The notes: a model not told the origin generated them from the sequence alone. Shown: positions 44,687 through 53,792, numbered from the stretch's first letter. The stretch is 64,000 nt of DNA from Flavobacterium difficile (GCF_011392115.1 NZ_JAAJBT010000002.1:310001-374000), one strand, 5' to 3'. Numbers and translations are program-made.

Positions 44687-45982
44687 TTATTTTTGAACTT
44701 TTAGGGTTCTGTATAGTAATAAAACACCAGCAGCAAAAAACAGAATTAAAAAAAGTATGGCATTTTGCATTTTTCCGGTTACATCAGCTATAAAACCATA
44801 AGTAGAAATTCCGATTACAATTCCAATTTTTTCAGACACGTCGTAAAAACTAAAAAAGGAAGTAGTATCTTTAACATCAGTTGGGATTAATTTAGAATAA
44901 GTAGAACGCGATAAAGATTGAATGCCTCCCATAACCATTCCTACTAAAGCTGCTGCGACGTAAAAATCAGAAGGTGTAATCACAAAATAAGCATCTAAAC
45001 ATATAAAAATCCACAAAAAATTTATGACCATTAACACTTTAATGTTTCCCCATTTTTCGGATGCTTTACTGGTTAAGTAGGCGCCTAAAACAGCAATTAA
45101 TTGGATCAATAGAATACTGATAATTAACCCCATTTTTCTGTCTTCTTCGTCTGCCCATTTTACTTCTTTTTCCCCAAAATAGGCAGCAATGATCATTACG
45201 GTTTGAACAGCCATACTGTACACGAAAAAAGCAGTTAAAAAGCGTTTTAAAGTCGGCAGTGTTTTAATGATTTGCCAAACTTTATTTAATTCTCTGAAAC
45301 CTTTAAAAAAAACATTTTTATGCATTTTTTTACCCGTTAAATTATTGGGTAAATAATAATAGGCATATTGACTAAAACCAATCCACCAAAGTCCAACTAA
45401 AACAAAAGAGAATCGCATCATTTGTAAACTGTGTGATTGATCTACTAACATAATCATGGCTAAATTAATTAGTAATAAAACAACACTTCCAATATAGCCT
45501 AAACTGAAACCTTTAGCACTTATACTGTCTTGTTGATTTTCATATGCAATATCAGGTAAGTAAGAATTATAGAAAACTAAACTTCCCCAAAAACCAATTA
45601 AAGCCAAAGCATAAAAAAACAAACCAGTATATAAATTATTCAATTCGAAAAAATAAAGTAGCATACAGGATATTGCTCCAGTGTAACAAAATAATTTCAT
45701 GAAAAACTTTTTATTACCTAGGTAATCCGCAATTCCTGAAAGTAAAGGAGAAATAAATGCAATTATTAAAAAGCTAAATGCAGTTACATAACTTATAACG
45801 GTTTCACTTGTTTTCTGACTTCCGAAAAAATCAATTGTTTTTAAATTTTCAAGTCTAAATAACACGCCAAAAAAAAGTGGAAATATAGAGGATGAAATTA
45901 CAAGCGAATAAACAGAATTTGCCCAATCGTATGATGCCCAAGCATTTAATAATTTACTATTTCCTTTTTCTAATTGTTTCAT
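44687..45982 (-). CDS. MFS transporter, UMF1/Atg22-like
   Basis: 431 residues with about twelve helices. The start NAWASYDWANSVYSLVISSS is the hallmark of the UMF1 (Atg22-like) group, and GIADYLGNKKFFMK and GGIQSLSRSTYSKLIP are the family loop motifs. Relatives export amino acids or other small solutes; the substrate is not known in bacteria. Transcribed toward the DUF6252 gene, eight bases of separation from its extended frame. Confidence 0.88.
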   Translation of the reverse strand: MKQLEKGNSKLLNAWASYDWANSVYSLVISSSIFPLFFGVLFRLENLKTIDFFGSQKTSETVISYVTAFSFLIIAFISPLLSGIADYLGNKKFFMKLFCYTGAISCMLLYFFELNNLYTGLFFYALALIGFWGSLVFYNSYLPDIAYENQQDSISAKGFSLGYIGSVVLLLINLAMIMLVDQSHSLQMMRFSFVLVGLWWIGFSQYAYYYLPNNLTGKKMHKNVFFKGFRELNKVWQIIKTLPTLKRFLTAFFVYSMAVQTVMIIAAYFGEKEVKWADEEDRKMGLIISILLIQLIAVLGAYLTSKASEKWGNIKVLMVINFLWIFICLDAYFVITPSDFYVAAALVGMVMGGIQSLSRSTYSKLIPTDVKDTTSFFSFYDVSEKIGIVIGISTYGFIADVTGKMQNAILFLILFFAAGVLLLYRTLKVQK

Positions 45983-46004
45983 AAAGTATGTTTTTTACAA
46001 AAAA

Positions 46005-46026
46005 AATCCCGATTTATATCGGGATT
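46005..46026 (-). terminator. Terminator of the M48 protease gene
   Basis: AATCCCGAT and ATCGGGATT pair around a four-base loop, followed on the minus strand by a long T run. Confidence 0.85.
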
Positions 46027-46047
46027 AAATATAAGATAATATTTCTA

Positions 46048-46863
46048 TTATTTGAAGGTCACTCCAAATTTAGCAGCTTCTGCTTTCGCTTGAGGTAAAA
46101 GTGCTGTTAATTCTTTTATCCTAGTTTCATTACTTGGGTGCGTACTTAAAAATTCTGGTGGTGCTTGTCCTCCTGATTGAGCCGACATTCTTTCCCAAAC
46201 TTTTACAGCATTAATTGGATCGTAACCAGCAATTGCCATAAGTGTTAATCCAATCATATCTGCTTCACTTTCGTGTGCTCTACTAAATGGTAACATACCT
46301 AAAACTTGTGAACTAGCCCCATAGGCTTGCATCGCTAAAGCTTGTGTTTGTTCGTTTTTATTTCCAACAGCGATTTGAGTTCCAACAGCTCCTAATTGTT
46401 GCAATAAACCAGCGCTCATACGTTGTTGTCCATGGTTCGCTAAAGCATGTGCTACTTCATGACCCATAACTGCTGCAATTCCAGCATCATCTTTACAAAT
46501 AGGTAAAATTCCAGTATAGAAGACAATTTTTCCACCTGGCATACACCAAGCATTTACCTCTTTACTATCTACTAAATTGTATTCCCAAGCATAATCTTTC
46601 AAATAATCGGCATGACCTACAGCGTTCAAATATCTTTCAGAAGCAACTTTAATTTTTAAACCTATAGATTCAATCCTTTTTGCATCAGCAGTACCTTTTA
46701 AAACTTTATTTTCAGCTAAAAACTGACCATATTGTTGAAAAGCGGAAGGAAAAATTTGACTATTTGGTACAAATGCCATTGTACTTTTTCCTGTAAAAGG
46801 ATTTTTCGCACATGAAACCACTAAGATTCCAATGACTAAAACGGATTTAATGACTGTTTTCAT
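46048..46863 (-). CDS. M48 family metalloprotease lipoprotein
   Basis: 271 residues from 46863; an ATG at 46881 lies at the edge of the promoter box. Signal and lipobox (MKTVIKSVLVIGILVVSC, then AKNPFTGK) make it a membrane-anchored periplasmic protein. The zinc site is HEVAHALANH (HExxH) and the third ligand lies in ESEADMIGL. Family relatives (BepA/LoiP/YcaL-like) take part in outer-membrane protein quality control; that role is inferred. Confidence 0.92.
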   Translation of the reverse strand: MKTVIKSVLVIGILVVSCAKNPFTGKSTMAFVPNSQIFPSAFQQYGQFLAENKVLKGTADAKRIESIGLKIKVASERYLNAVGHADYLKDYAWEYNLVDSKEVNAWCMPGGKIVFYTGILPICKDDAGIAAVMGHEVAHALANHGQQRMSAGLLQQLGAVGTQIAVGNKNEQTQALAMQAYGASSQVLGMLPFSRAHESEADMIGLTLMAIAGYDPINAVKVWERMSAQSGGQAPPEFLSTHPSNETRIKELTALLPQAKAEAAKFGVTFK

Positions 46864-46882
46864 TTTATTGATTTTTATCAAA

Positions 46883-46890
46883 CAAAGTTA
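46883..46890 (-). promoter_or_regulatory. -7 box (TAnnTTTG) of the M48 protease gene
   Basis: Minus strand TAACTTTG, a perfect match, 20 bases before the ATG at 46863. It faces the divergent box at 46940-46947. Confidence 0.5.
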
Positions 46891-46939
46891 TTGTATTTTT
46901 TTTGTTTCACCCAAAAATCATTCCACAAATATAATTCCT

Positions 46940-46947
46940 TACTTTTG
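46940..46947 (+). promoter_or_regulatory. -7 box (TAnnTTTG) of the alpha/beta hydrolase gene
   Basis: TACTTTTG on the plus strand, 15 bases upstream of the ATG at 46962. Its last G begins the alternative GTG start at 46947, which is therefore unlikely to be used. Confidence 0.5.
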
Positions 46948-46961
46948 TGAAAATTTTTATT

Positions 46962-47825
46962 ATGCCGAAAAAAACCACTAAGATTGACACTAGAGTTCCA
47001 AAATTTATAGTTTTTATGGGACAATTTTTATATAGAATTTCTCCTTTTTTAGCAGAAAAATTTGCACGAAAATTATTTATTACACCGATCAAACATAAAA
47101 TTCCAAAGCGTGAATTTCAAATGGAGGCCGAATCTATTCAAACAAAATTGTTCGTTCCGTCAATTAACAAAGAAATTGTAGTGTATGCTTATGGAAATTC
47201 TACTAAAAAAATACTTTTAGTTCATGGATGGTCGGGTAGAGGTACCCAACTGGTGAAAATTGCCGATGCAGTATTAAAAAATGGGTATTCCACAATTAGT
47301 TTTGATGCTCCAGCTCATGGAAAGTCTGGTACAAAAACTACTTTAATGTTAGAATTTATCGAGTCGATTTTGGCTGTAGAAAAACAATACGGACCTTTCG
47401 AATTTGCTATTGGACATTCTTTAGGTGGTATGTCAATTTTAAATGCGATTAAAAAAGGCTTACAAGTTAAAAAAGCTGTTGTTATTGGAAGTGGAAATAG
47501 CGTTGTGAATATAGTAAATACATTTGTTGAGAAAATTGGTTTACCTCATAAAGTAGCCGTTTTAATGCGAAACAGTTTTGAGAAAAAATACCAGTTTGAT
47601 ATGGAAAGTTTCTCGGCTTATGTAGCTGCAAAAGATGTAACGATTCCGGTTTTAGTATTTCATGATACTGATGATGAAGACATTCCAGTTTCAGAGGCAC
47701 ATCATTTGGCAGAAAATTTATCTAATAAAGAAGTGATAATAACCAACAACTTAGGGCATCGTAAAATATTAGGCGATGCATCGGTGATAAATCGAATTGT
47801 TGAATTCTTATTGATAAAAAAATAA
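46962..47825 (+). CDS. Alpha/beta hydrolase
   Basis: 287 residues from the ATG at 46962. Oxyanion region HGWSGRGTQL, nucleophile elbow GHSLGGMSIL, acid VFHDTDDEDIPV and the catalytic histidine in NLGHRKILGD are in the canonical order. No signal peptide; the N-terminus is basic with a possible membrane-associated segment (FIVFMGQFLYRISPF). Substrate unknown. It is followed after 55 bases by transketolase, which has its own promoter. Confidence 0.88.
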   Translation: MPKKTTKIDTRVPKFIVFMGQFLYRISPFLAEKFARKLFITPIKHKIPKREFQMEAESIQTKLFVPSINKEIVVYAYGNSTKKILLVHGWSGRGTQLVKIADAVLKNGYSTISFDAPAHGKSGTKTTLMLEFIESILAVEKQYGPFEFAIGHSLGGMSILNAIKKGLQVKKAVVIGSGNSVVNIVNTFVEKIGLPHKVAVLMRNSFEKKYQFDMESFSAYVAAKDVTIPVLVFHDTDDEDIPVSEAHHLAENLSNKEVIITNNLGHRKILGDASVINRIVEFLLIKK

Positions 47826-47856
47826 AGTCAGATTAGTTTAAACAGATTATTAAATT

Positions 47857-47864
47857 TATTTTTG
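47857..47864 (+). promoter_or_regulatory. -7 box (TAnnTTTG) of the transketolase genes
   Basis: TATTTTTG, a perfect match, 16 bases upstream of the first transketolase ATG. Confidence 0.5.
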
Positions 47865-47880
47865 CAAAAAACTTTTTATA

Positions 47881-48729
47881 ATGACACAACAAACTTCTAA
47901 TTTAGAACAATTTACACAACAAGTTCGAAGAGACATCTTAAGAATGGTTCACGCAGTTAATTCAGGTCACCCAGGTGGTTCTTTAGGTTGCGCGGAGTTC
48001 TTAGTAACTCTGTATCAACACGTAATGAAAAGAAACGAAGGTTTTGATATGAACGGAATCAATGAAGATGTATTCTTTTTATCAAACGGACACATTTCTC
48101 CAGTATTTTACAGCGTTTTAGCAAGAAGCGGTTATTTTCCTGTTTCAGAATTAGCTACGTTTCGTAAATTAAACACGCGTTTACAAGGTCACCCAACTAC
48201 ACATGAAGGTTTAGAAGGTATCAGAATGGCTTCTGGTTCTCTAGGTCAAGGTTTATCTGTTGCCATTGGTGCAGCTCAAGCTAAAAAACTAAATAATGAT
48301 TCAAATTTAGTGTACGTATTAACAGGTGATGGTGAATTACAAGAAGGTCAAAATTGGGAAGCTATCATGTATGCTTCTGCTAAGAATGTAGATAATTTAA
48401 TTGCAGTAGTAGATTTAAATGGTCAACAAATTGATGGATCTACAACCGATGTTTTAAACATGGGTAATGTGGCAGCTAAATTTGAAGCTTTTGATTGGGA
48501 TGTTTTAGAAATAAAAGAAGGAAATAATATTGAAGCTATTATTACAGGAATGGCTGATGCTAAATCTCGTTCAGGAAAAGGAAAACCAGTTTGTGTGTTG
48601 TTGCATACAGAAATGGGTAACGGAGTAGATTTTATGATGCATACACACGCTTGGCACGGTAAAGCACCAAGTAATGAGCAATTAGAAAATGCCTTAAACC
48701 AAAATCCAGCCACTTTAGGAGATTATTAA
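47881..48729 (+). CDS. Transketolase, N-terminal (thiamine-pyrophosphate binding) subunit
   Basis: 282 residues, the first half of a normal transketolase. Contains SGHPGGSLGCAEFLVTLY, the GHISPVFYSVLARSGYF block, GSLGQGLSVAIGAA and the TPP motif GDGELQEGQNWEA...N. The second half is encoded by the next gene. The split form is normal in Bacteroidetes, so it is not a broken gene. Moves two-carbon units in the pentose phosphate pathway. Confidence 0.95.
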   Translation: MTQQTSNLEQFTQQVRRDILRMVHAVNSGHPGGSLGCAEFLVTLYQHVMKRNEGFDMNGINEDVFFLSNGHISPVFYSVLARSGYFPVSELATFRKLNTRLQGHPTTHEGLEGIRMASGSLGQGLSVAIGAAQAKKLNNDSNLVYVLTGDGELQEGQNWEAIMYASAKNVDNLIAVVDLNGQQIDGSTTDVLNMGNVAAKFEAFDWDVLEIKEGNNIEAIITGMADAKSRSGKGKPVCVLLHTEMGNGVDFMMHTHAWHGKAPSNEQLENALNQNPATLGDY

Positions 48730-48730
48730 T

Positions 48731-48763
48731 CAGTATTCAGTTTACAGTTTTTAGTATTCAGTA
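48731..48763. repeat. TTCAGT/ATTCAG-type intergenic repeat, copy 1
   Basis: Overlapping TATTCAGT and TTACAGTTT words form a short degenerate repeat between the two transketolase genes. A related block is at 63478-63513. Confidence 0.55.
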
Positions 48764-48801
48764 ATTGAATGCTTATGTAAAACTAATAAAGACACAACAT
48801 A

Positions 48802-49755
48802 ATGAAAAAATACGAAAATACAGGAAGTAAAGATACACGTTCAGGATTTGGAGCAGGAATGACCGAATTAGGACAAAAAAATGAAAATGTAGTGGCACTT
48901 TGTGCGGATTTAATTGGTTCGTTAAAGTTCGACGATTTCAAGAAAAATCATCCAGAGCGTTTTTTCCAAATCGGAATTGCAGAAGCTAACATGATCGGAA
49001 TAGCAGCAGGTTTAACTATCGGTGGAAAAATTCCTTTTACAGGAACTTTCGCCAACTTTTCTACAGGAAGAGTATACGACCAAATTCGTCAATCTGTAGC
49101 TTATTCTGATAAAAATGTGAAAATTTGTGCTTCTCACGCCGGTTTAACTTTAGGAGAAGATGGTGCGACTCACCAAATTTTAGAAGATATTGGTTTAATG
49201 AAAATGCTACCAGGTATGACAGTAATCAACACGTGTGATTACAACCAAACCAAAGCGGCTACTTTAGCTTTAGCAGATCATCATGGGCCAGCTTATTTAC
49301 GTTTCGGTCGTCCAGTAGTGCCAAATTTCACGCCAGCTGATGAACCTTTCGTAATTGGAAAAGCCATTTTATTAAACGAAGGAACAGATGTTACAATTAT
49401 CGCAACCGGGCATTTAGTTTGGGAAGCATTAATTGCTGCTGAAGAATTAGAAAAACAAGGCGTTTCTGCTGAGGTAATTAACATTCATACCATCAAACCA
49501 TTAGATGAAGAAGCGATCTTGAAATCTGTGGCTAAAACTGGTTGTGTGGTAACGGCAGAAGAGCATAATTTCTTAGGTGGTTTAGGAGAAAGTGTGGCAA
49601 GAACATTATCGTTAAACCATCCAACTCCTCAAGAATTTGTAGCAACTAACGATACTTTTGGTGAAAGTGGAACTCCAGAACAATTAATGGAAAAATACGG
49701 ATTAAATAGCGCGGCAATTATTGCCAAATCATTAAAAGTAATCGCTAGAAAATAA
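48802..49755 (+). CDS. Transketolase, C-terminal subunit
   Basis: 317 residues covering the pyrimidine-binding and C-terminal domains. RFFQIGIAEANMIGIAAGLT carries the catalytic glutamate, then TGTFANFSTGRVYDQIRQSV, AGLTLGEDGATHQILEDIGL, and YLRFGRPVVPNF; the last domain begins VTIIATGHLVWEAL and contains EEHNFLGGLGESVA. It pairs with the upstream subunit. The 72-base gap between the two is filled by a short dispersed repeat. Confidence 0.95.
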   Translation: MKKYENTGSKDTRSGFGAGMTELGQKNENVVALCADLIGSLKFDDFKKNHPERFFQIGIAEANMIGIAAGLTIGGKIPFTGTFANFSTGRVYDQIRQSVAYSDKNVKICASHAGLTLGEDGATHQILEDIGLMKMLPGMTVINTCDYNQTKAATLALADHHGPAYLRFGRPVVPNFTPADEPFVIGKAILLNEGTDVTIIATGHLVWEALIAAEELEKQGVSAEVINIHTIKPLDEEAILKSVAKTGCVVTAEEHNFLGGLGESVARTLSLNHPTPQEFVATNDTFGESGTPEQLMEKYGLNSAAIIAKSLKVIARK

Positions 49756-49774
49756 TCTAATTAAAAAGCAATTT

Positions 49775-49807
49775 AAAATCTCGTTATGCAAATAGCGAGA
49801 TTTTTTT
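49775..49807 (+). terminator. Terminator of the transketolase operon
   Basis: AAATCTCGTTAT and ATAGCGAGATTT pair (one G-U) around a short loop, followed by seven T. It lies 20 bases after the second subunit's stop. Confidence 0.88.
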
Positions 49808-49828
49808 GTTTGTACAGCATCTGTAATT

Positions 49829-49859
49829 TTTGTGCTATATTTTGAATAATTTGTGCTAT
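49829..49859 (+). promoter_or_regulatory. Direct repeat TTTGTGCTAT x2, candidate AraC-type operator
   Basis: TTTGTGCTAT occurs at 49829-49838 and again at 49850-49859, 21 bases apart (two helical turns), immediately upstream of the -7 box of the aldehyde dehydrogenase gene. AraC-family activators bind such same-face direct repeats next to the promoter, and an AraC regulator is encoded at 51878-52801. The link between this site and that regulator is inferred. Confidence 0.55.
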
Positions 49860-49879
49860 TTTAGGTTGGTTTTTGAAGC

Positions 49880-49887
49880 TAAATTTG
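49880..49887 (+). promoter_or_regulatory. -7 box (TAnnTTTG) of the aldehyde dehydrogenase gene
   Basis: TAAATTTG, a perfect match, 23 bases before the ATG. It lies 21 bases downstream of the second half of the direct repeat, in an activator-like arrangement. Confidence 0.5.
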
Positions 49888-49909
49888 GATAAACCAAAAC
49901 AAACAAATT

Positions 49910-51415
49910 ATGAGTAATTTAATTCAAAGACCACAACTAAAGGAAAAGTACGATAATTACATCAACGGAAAATGGACAGCGCCTTCTACTGGGCAATATT
50001 TTGAAGTTGTTTCTCCAGTTGATGGGAAATTATTAGCTAAAGCCGCTCATTCGGTAAAATTAGATGTAGAAATGGCTGTAGATGCTGCAAGCGCTGCTTT
50101 TAAATCTTGGAGCGAAACTTCTGCAACAGAACGAAGTATAATTCTAAATAAAATTGCCGATAGAATGGAAGCAAATTTAGAATGTATTGCAGCGGTAGAA
50201 ACACTTGATAATGGTAAAGCGGTGAGAGAAACTTTAGCCGCAGATATTCCATTAGCGATTGATCATTTCAGATATTTTGCAAGTGTAATTCGTGCCGAAG
50301 AAGGTTCGATTACCGAATTAGATAAAGATACGGTTTCCATTATAGTCCATGAACCTTTAGGCGTTATCGCACAAATTATTCCTTGGAATTTTCCAATTTT
50401 AATGGCTACTTGGAAATTAGCGCCAGCTTTAGCAGCCGGAAATTGCGTAGTGCTAAAACCAGCTGAAAGTACACCAATTTCTATCATGGTGTTAATGGAG
50501 TTAATTGAAGATTTACTTCCAGCAGGTGTCATCAATATCGTAAATGGTTTTGGCGCCGAATTGGGTCGAACTTTAGTTACTAATCCGAAAGTAAACAAAG
50601 CGGCTTTTACAGGTTCTACTGCTACGGGTAGAATGGTCATGCAATATGCTACTGAAAATATTATTCCAGTTACTCTAGAATTAGGAGGAAAATCGCCAAA
50701 TATTTTCTTCCCATCGGTTATGGATGCTGATGATGAATTTTTAGATAAAGCGGTTGAAGGTGCTGTACTTTTCGCTTTAAATCAAGGTGAAGTTTGTACG
50801 TGTCCGTCAAGATTATTAATTCATGAATCCATTTACGATGCATTTATCGCTAAAGTAGTAGATAGAGTGAAAGCGATTAAAGTCGGACATCCTTTAGATC
50901 CAACAGTTATGATGGGTGCTCAAGCTTCTCAAATTCAGAAAGATAAAATCCTCTCGTACATCAATTTAGGTAAAGAAGAAGGTGCTGAATTATTATGTGG
51001 TGGCGATGTCAATCATTTAGGTGAAGAATTAGGTGGTGGTTATTACATTCAACCTACTTTATTTAAAGGACATAACAAAATGAGAATTTTCCAAGAAGAA
51101 ATTTTCGGACCTGTATTAGCAGTTACGACTTTCAAAACTACGGAAGAGGCTTTAGAAATTGCTAACGACACTTTGTATGGTTTAGGTGCTGGAGTTTGGA
51201 CTCGAGATGCACATGAATTATATCAGGTTCCAAGAGCGATTCATGCGGGTAGAGTTTGGGTCAATCAATACCATTCGTATCCTGCTGGTGCACCATTTGG
51301 AGGATACAAACAATCTGGAATTGGAAGAGAAAATCACAAAATGATGTTAGACAATTATCGTCAAACTAAAAACATGTTGATTTCTTACAACAAAAATAAA
51401 TTAGGGTTCTTTTAA
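49910..51415 (+). CDS. NAD(P)-dependent aldehyde dehydrogenase
   Basis: 501 residues. Oxidises an aldehyde to the acid. Landmarks: [30 protein letters not shown], Glu257 in [14 protein letters not shown], catalytic Cys296 in [18 protein letters not shown] and the terminal [19 protein letters not shown]. The GEVCTCPSR form is typical of the acetaldehyde/AcoD-ExaC-like branch. It forms a unit with the DUF779 gene and an AraC regulator, a familiar aldehyde-stress grouping. Confidence 0.95.
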   Translation: MSNLIQRPQLKEKYDNYINGKWTAPSTGQYFEVVSPVDGKLLAKAAHSVKLDVEMAVDAASAAFKSWSETSATERSIILNKIADRMEANLECIAAVETLDNGKAVRETLAADIPLAIDHFRYFASVIRAEEGSITELDKDTVSIIVHEPLGVIAQIIPWNFPILMATWKLAPALAAGNCVVLKPAESTPISIMVLMELIEDLLPAGVINIVNGFGAELGRTLVTNPKVNKAAFTGSTATGRMVMQYATENIIPVTLELGGKSPNIFFPSVMDADDEFLDKAVEGAVLFALNQGEVCTCPSRLLIHESIYDAFIAKVVDRVKAIKVGHPLDPTVMMGAQASQIQKDKILSYINLGKEEGAELLCGGDVNHLGEELGGGYYIQPTLFKGHNKMRIFQEEIFGPVLAVTTFKTTEEALEIANDTLYGLGAGVWTRDAHELYQVPRAIHAGRVWVNQYHSYPAGAPFGGYKQSGIGRENHKMMLDNYRQTKNMLISYNKNKLGFF

Positions 51416-51438
51416 TGGTTAGTAAATGAATTTTCAAC

Positions 51439-51483
51439 AACCGCAATGTCAAAAATACTAGAATTGATGATGTTGCGGTTTTT
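51439..51483 (+). terminator. Stem-loop with terminator-like tail between the aldehyde dehydrogenase and DUF779 genes
   Basis: AACCGCAA and TTGCGGTT are perfect complements with a 26-base loop and a T run after them. It could attenuate or partly terminate transcription before the DUF779 gene. Confidence 0.5.
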
Positions 51484-51494
51484 ATTTTAACGAT

Positions 51495-51875
51495 ATGAGC
51501 AAGATTAAAAGACTAGAAGCAACTGAAAAGGCGATAGAACTCATTCAAATGCTAGAAGAAAAATTTGGTGATTTAATGTTTTATCAAGCTGGAGGTTGTT
51601 GTGAAGGTACGCAACCACAATGTTTTGAAAAAGGTGGATTTTATTTACGATACGAAGATGTTTGTATTGGAACAGTTAATGGATTCGAATTTTGGGTAGA
51701 TAAAGATTTGTTCGAATATTGGAAACATGCCCATTTTACTTTAGATGTTACTGATGCAATAGGAGCAGGTGGATTTTCTTTAGAAACGCCTTATGGAAAA
51801 ACGTTTGTGGTGAAATACCGCTTATTTACTGAAGAAGAAAGCCTAAATATAGAAGAAGTTAAACGGAATCTCTAA
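51495..51875 (+). CDS. DUF779 domain-containing protein
   Basis: 126 residues, the full family length. Contains the hallmark FYQAGGCCEGTQPQCF, with the vicinal cysteines, then FEFWVDKDLFEYWKHAHFTL, DVTDAIGAGGFSLETPYGK and a short acidic tail. DUF779 genes accompany aldehyde dehydrogenases in many phyla; the biochemical role is unknown, the Gly-Gly-Cys-Cys motif suggesting metal or thiol chemistry. It ends two bases before the end of the convergent AraC gene. Confidence 0.93.
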   Translation: MSKIKRLEATEKAIELIQMLEEKFGDLMFYQAGGCCEGTQPQCFEKGGFYLRYEDVCIGTVNGFEFWVDKDLFEYWKHAHFTLDVTDAIGAGGFSLETPYGKTFVVKYRLFTEEESLNIEEVKRNL

Positions 51876-51877
51876 GT

Positions 51878-52801
51878 TTAATGCGAAGTGAAATGCATCA
51901 ATTGGTATTGTTTTGGGGTCACGCCTTCGTATTTTTTAAACAATCGAATGAAGTAATTACAATCTTCAAAACCTGTGGCATAAGATACTTCGGCTATATT
52001 TATTTTCGGATTACTTAAAAGTTTTTTGGCGTATTTTATTTTTTCGTTTAAAATAAATTCAATCGGACTCATCCCTAATTCTCGCTTGAAACTTCTATAG
52101 AAGGATGTGGTGCTCATACAAGCCTTTCCGCTTAATTGTTTCAAATTGATGGATTCTCGAATGTTTTCTCTAATGAAGTTAATTGACGCGGTAATCGGAC
52201 TGGTAACATCAATCATTTCATTTTCAATTTTCTTTAAACTTTGGGTTTGAATAATTCGTATAATCAATTCTTGTAAAGTAATATCGGCAATAGCATCTTT
52301 TGTGATGGAGGTGCCCATGCATTCTTTAATAAGTTTATTTATAGTTCCTGCTAATTCGATATTATTATAAAAAAAGTAATTGTCTTGGTCTAACTTCCAC
52401 AAATTGTTTTTGCCTTCTTTGGGATATTTTTCATTTAAAAAACCTAACGTGTCGGTTATGATTTTATGGTCAATGGCTAAAGCGATGCATTGGGTTGGAT
52501 TTTCTTGAGAAGCTTCTGGAAAATCAATTTTCATTTCTACATTGGAAGGCACAATTACGGTTTCTCCAGGTAAATATTCAAATTGAGGCGTATCAAAGAG
52601 ATGCATTATTTTCTTGCCACGCAACATACTCGTTACTACTAAATCATTAAACTTCAAAGGTACTAAATCCGATTTTTGATAGGTTTCGAAAATATTCAGT
52701 TCACAATGGTTGAGAGAAAAAATAGTTCTGTTTTCAACTAAAGTTTTTAAGGACTTTTCGTGAGTAAGCGCTGGTGTTTGAAGTAATACTTTTGAAGACA
52801 T
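51878..52801 (-). CDS. AraC family transcriptional regulator
   Basis: 307 residues. N-terminal AraC_N-type ligand-binding cupin region at about 20-190 (YLPGETVIVPSNVEMKIDF) and C-terminal double helix-turn-helix from about 210 (INLKQLSGKACMSTTSFYRS, FKRELGMSPIEFIL, INIAEVSYATGFEDCNYFIR, LFKKYEGVTPKQY). It is convergent with the aldehyde dehydrogenase-DUF779 unit and probably activates it from the direct repeat at 49829-49859; this is inference from position. Confidence 0.92.
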   Translation of the reverse strand: MSSKVLLQTPALTHEKSLKTLVENRTIFSLNHCELNIFETYQKSDLVPLKFNDLVVTSMLRGKKIMHLFDTPQFEYLPGETVIVPSNVEMKIDFPEASQENPTQCIALAIDHKIITDTLGFLNEKYPKEGKNNLWKLDQDNYFFYNNIELAGTINKLIKECMGTSITKDAIADITLQELIIRIIQTQSLKKIENEMIDVTSPITASINFIRENIRESINLKQLSGKACMSTTSFYRSFKRELGMSPIEFILNEKIKYAKKLLSNPKINIAEVSYATGFEDCNYFIRLFKKYEGVTPKQYQLMHFTSH

Positions 52802-52827
52802 CTTAATGATTTATAATTTAAAAATAC

Positions 52828-52868
52828 AAAAAAATCCCGTTCTGAAACATTTCGGAACGGGATTTTTT
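52828..52868 (-). terminator. Terminator of the SH3-like lipoprotein gene
   Basis: A stem of AAAAAATCCCGTTC with GGAACGGGATTTTTT, extended by GAAA/TTTC, lies just past the lipoprotein stop. T-rich on both sides. Confidence 0.88.
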
Positions 52869-52883
52869 AAATTATTGTTGCTT

Positions 52884-53792
52884 TTATTGCAGAACCATTT
52901 TGTTCGAGTCTTTGTCATAAACGATATGTGAAACTACACCGTTACCGTAAATTTCAACATAGTCAAAAGAAGGCGTTACACTTGTTCCTTCATTTTCATC
53001 TTCTTCATTAGTTATCGTGAATGCGTTATTTTTAGCGATTTTTTTGACTTTTAAATAATCATAGAATTCCTTTTTGTAAGCAACATAAGGTTCTTTTGTA
53101 GCACTGTTAATTAAGAAAACCAAAATCATACTTCTTTCATTTTCTACATTATCTAAAACAACCGCATAGTCTTTTTGTCCATCGCCATCAAAATCACCAG
53201 AGCAAATAGCATTTGGCGCTTTCTGACTACTTTCTGTTAAATAAAAACTTTTGTTATTTAAATAATCGTTATCTAAAATACTTCTTTTAATTTGTGAGTC
53301 TAGCTTTTGAAATTCTGGTAAAGAAAAATATTTTTGGTATTGCTTAAACTCATATTCGTATTCTAAAACTTTTTCAGTAACATAACCACTAGGTTTTTCA
53401 TCAAGTGTTTTAGGTTTCTTAAAATAAACTGCTACAAATCCGTTTACTTTTTCATTTTCTAACAAAGAAGCATCTCCAGCAATTTCTCCGCCTTCTTCAT
53501 CTAAATACACACTTTTTACATAAACTTTATTACCAAAATCTAGCGTGTCAATAATGTTGTTTGATGTTTTATCTGGCGATTTTCTCAAATAACTTTTATT
53601 AGCAATTACAAAGAATTCTTCAGCATAAAAGCCATTTTTCTCAAGATCTTTTTTATCATCAATGTTTAGAACTTTAGTAACAAGTGTATCATTTTTAACA
53701 CTAATTTCTGATTTTACTTTCTCTTTACAAGAACTTAAAAAAAGTAAGGTAAGGCAAGAGGTTAAAGTAAGTTGTAAAAGCTGTTTTTTCAT
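52884..53792 (-). CDS. Lipoprotein with SH3-like and calcium-loop-like regions
   Basis: 302 residues. Lipobox FLSSCKEK after a 21-residue signal. About 65-145 (FFVIANKSYLRKSPDKTSNN, GNKVYVKSVYLDEEGGEI, GFVAVYFKKP, PSGYVTEKVLEYE) looks like a bacterial SH3 domain. A later loop SGDFDGDGQKDYAVVLDN has the DxDxDGxxD pattern of EF-hand-like or FG-GAP repeats. Anchored in the envelope. The exact function is not recognised. A near match to the -7 box is at 53805-53812. Confidence 0.7.
   Translation of the reverse strand: MKKQLLQLTLTSCLTLLFLSSCKEKVKSEISVKNDTLVTKVLNIDDKKDLEKNGFYAEEFFVIANKSYLRKSPDKTSNNIIDTLDFGNKVYVKSVYLDEEGGEIAGDASLLENEKVNGFVAVYFKKPKTLDEKPSGYVTEKVLEYEYEFKQYQKYFSLPEFQKLDSQIKRSILDNDYLNNKSFYLTESSQKAPNAICSGDFDGDGQKDYAVVLDNVENERSMILVFLINSATKEPYVAYKKEFYDYLKVKKIAKNNAFTITNEEDENEGTSVTPSFDYVEIYGNGVVSHIVYDKDSNKMVLQ

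Noticed and set aside
47881..49755. Transketolase gene broken by a frameshift or stop
   Set aside because: Both halves begin and end at natural domain borders and the two-gene form is usual in Bacteroidetes.
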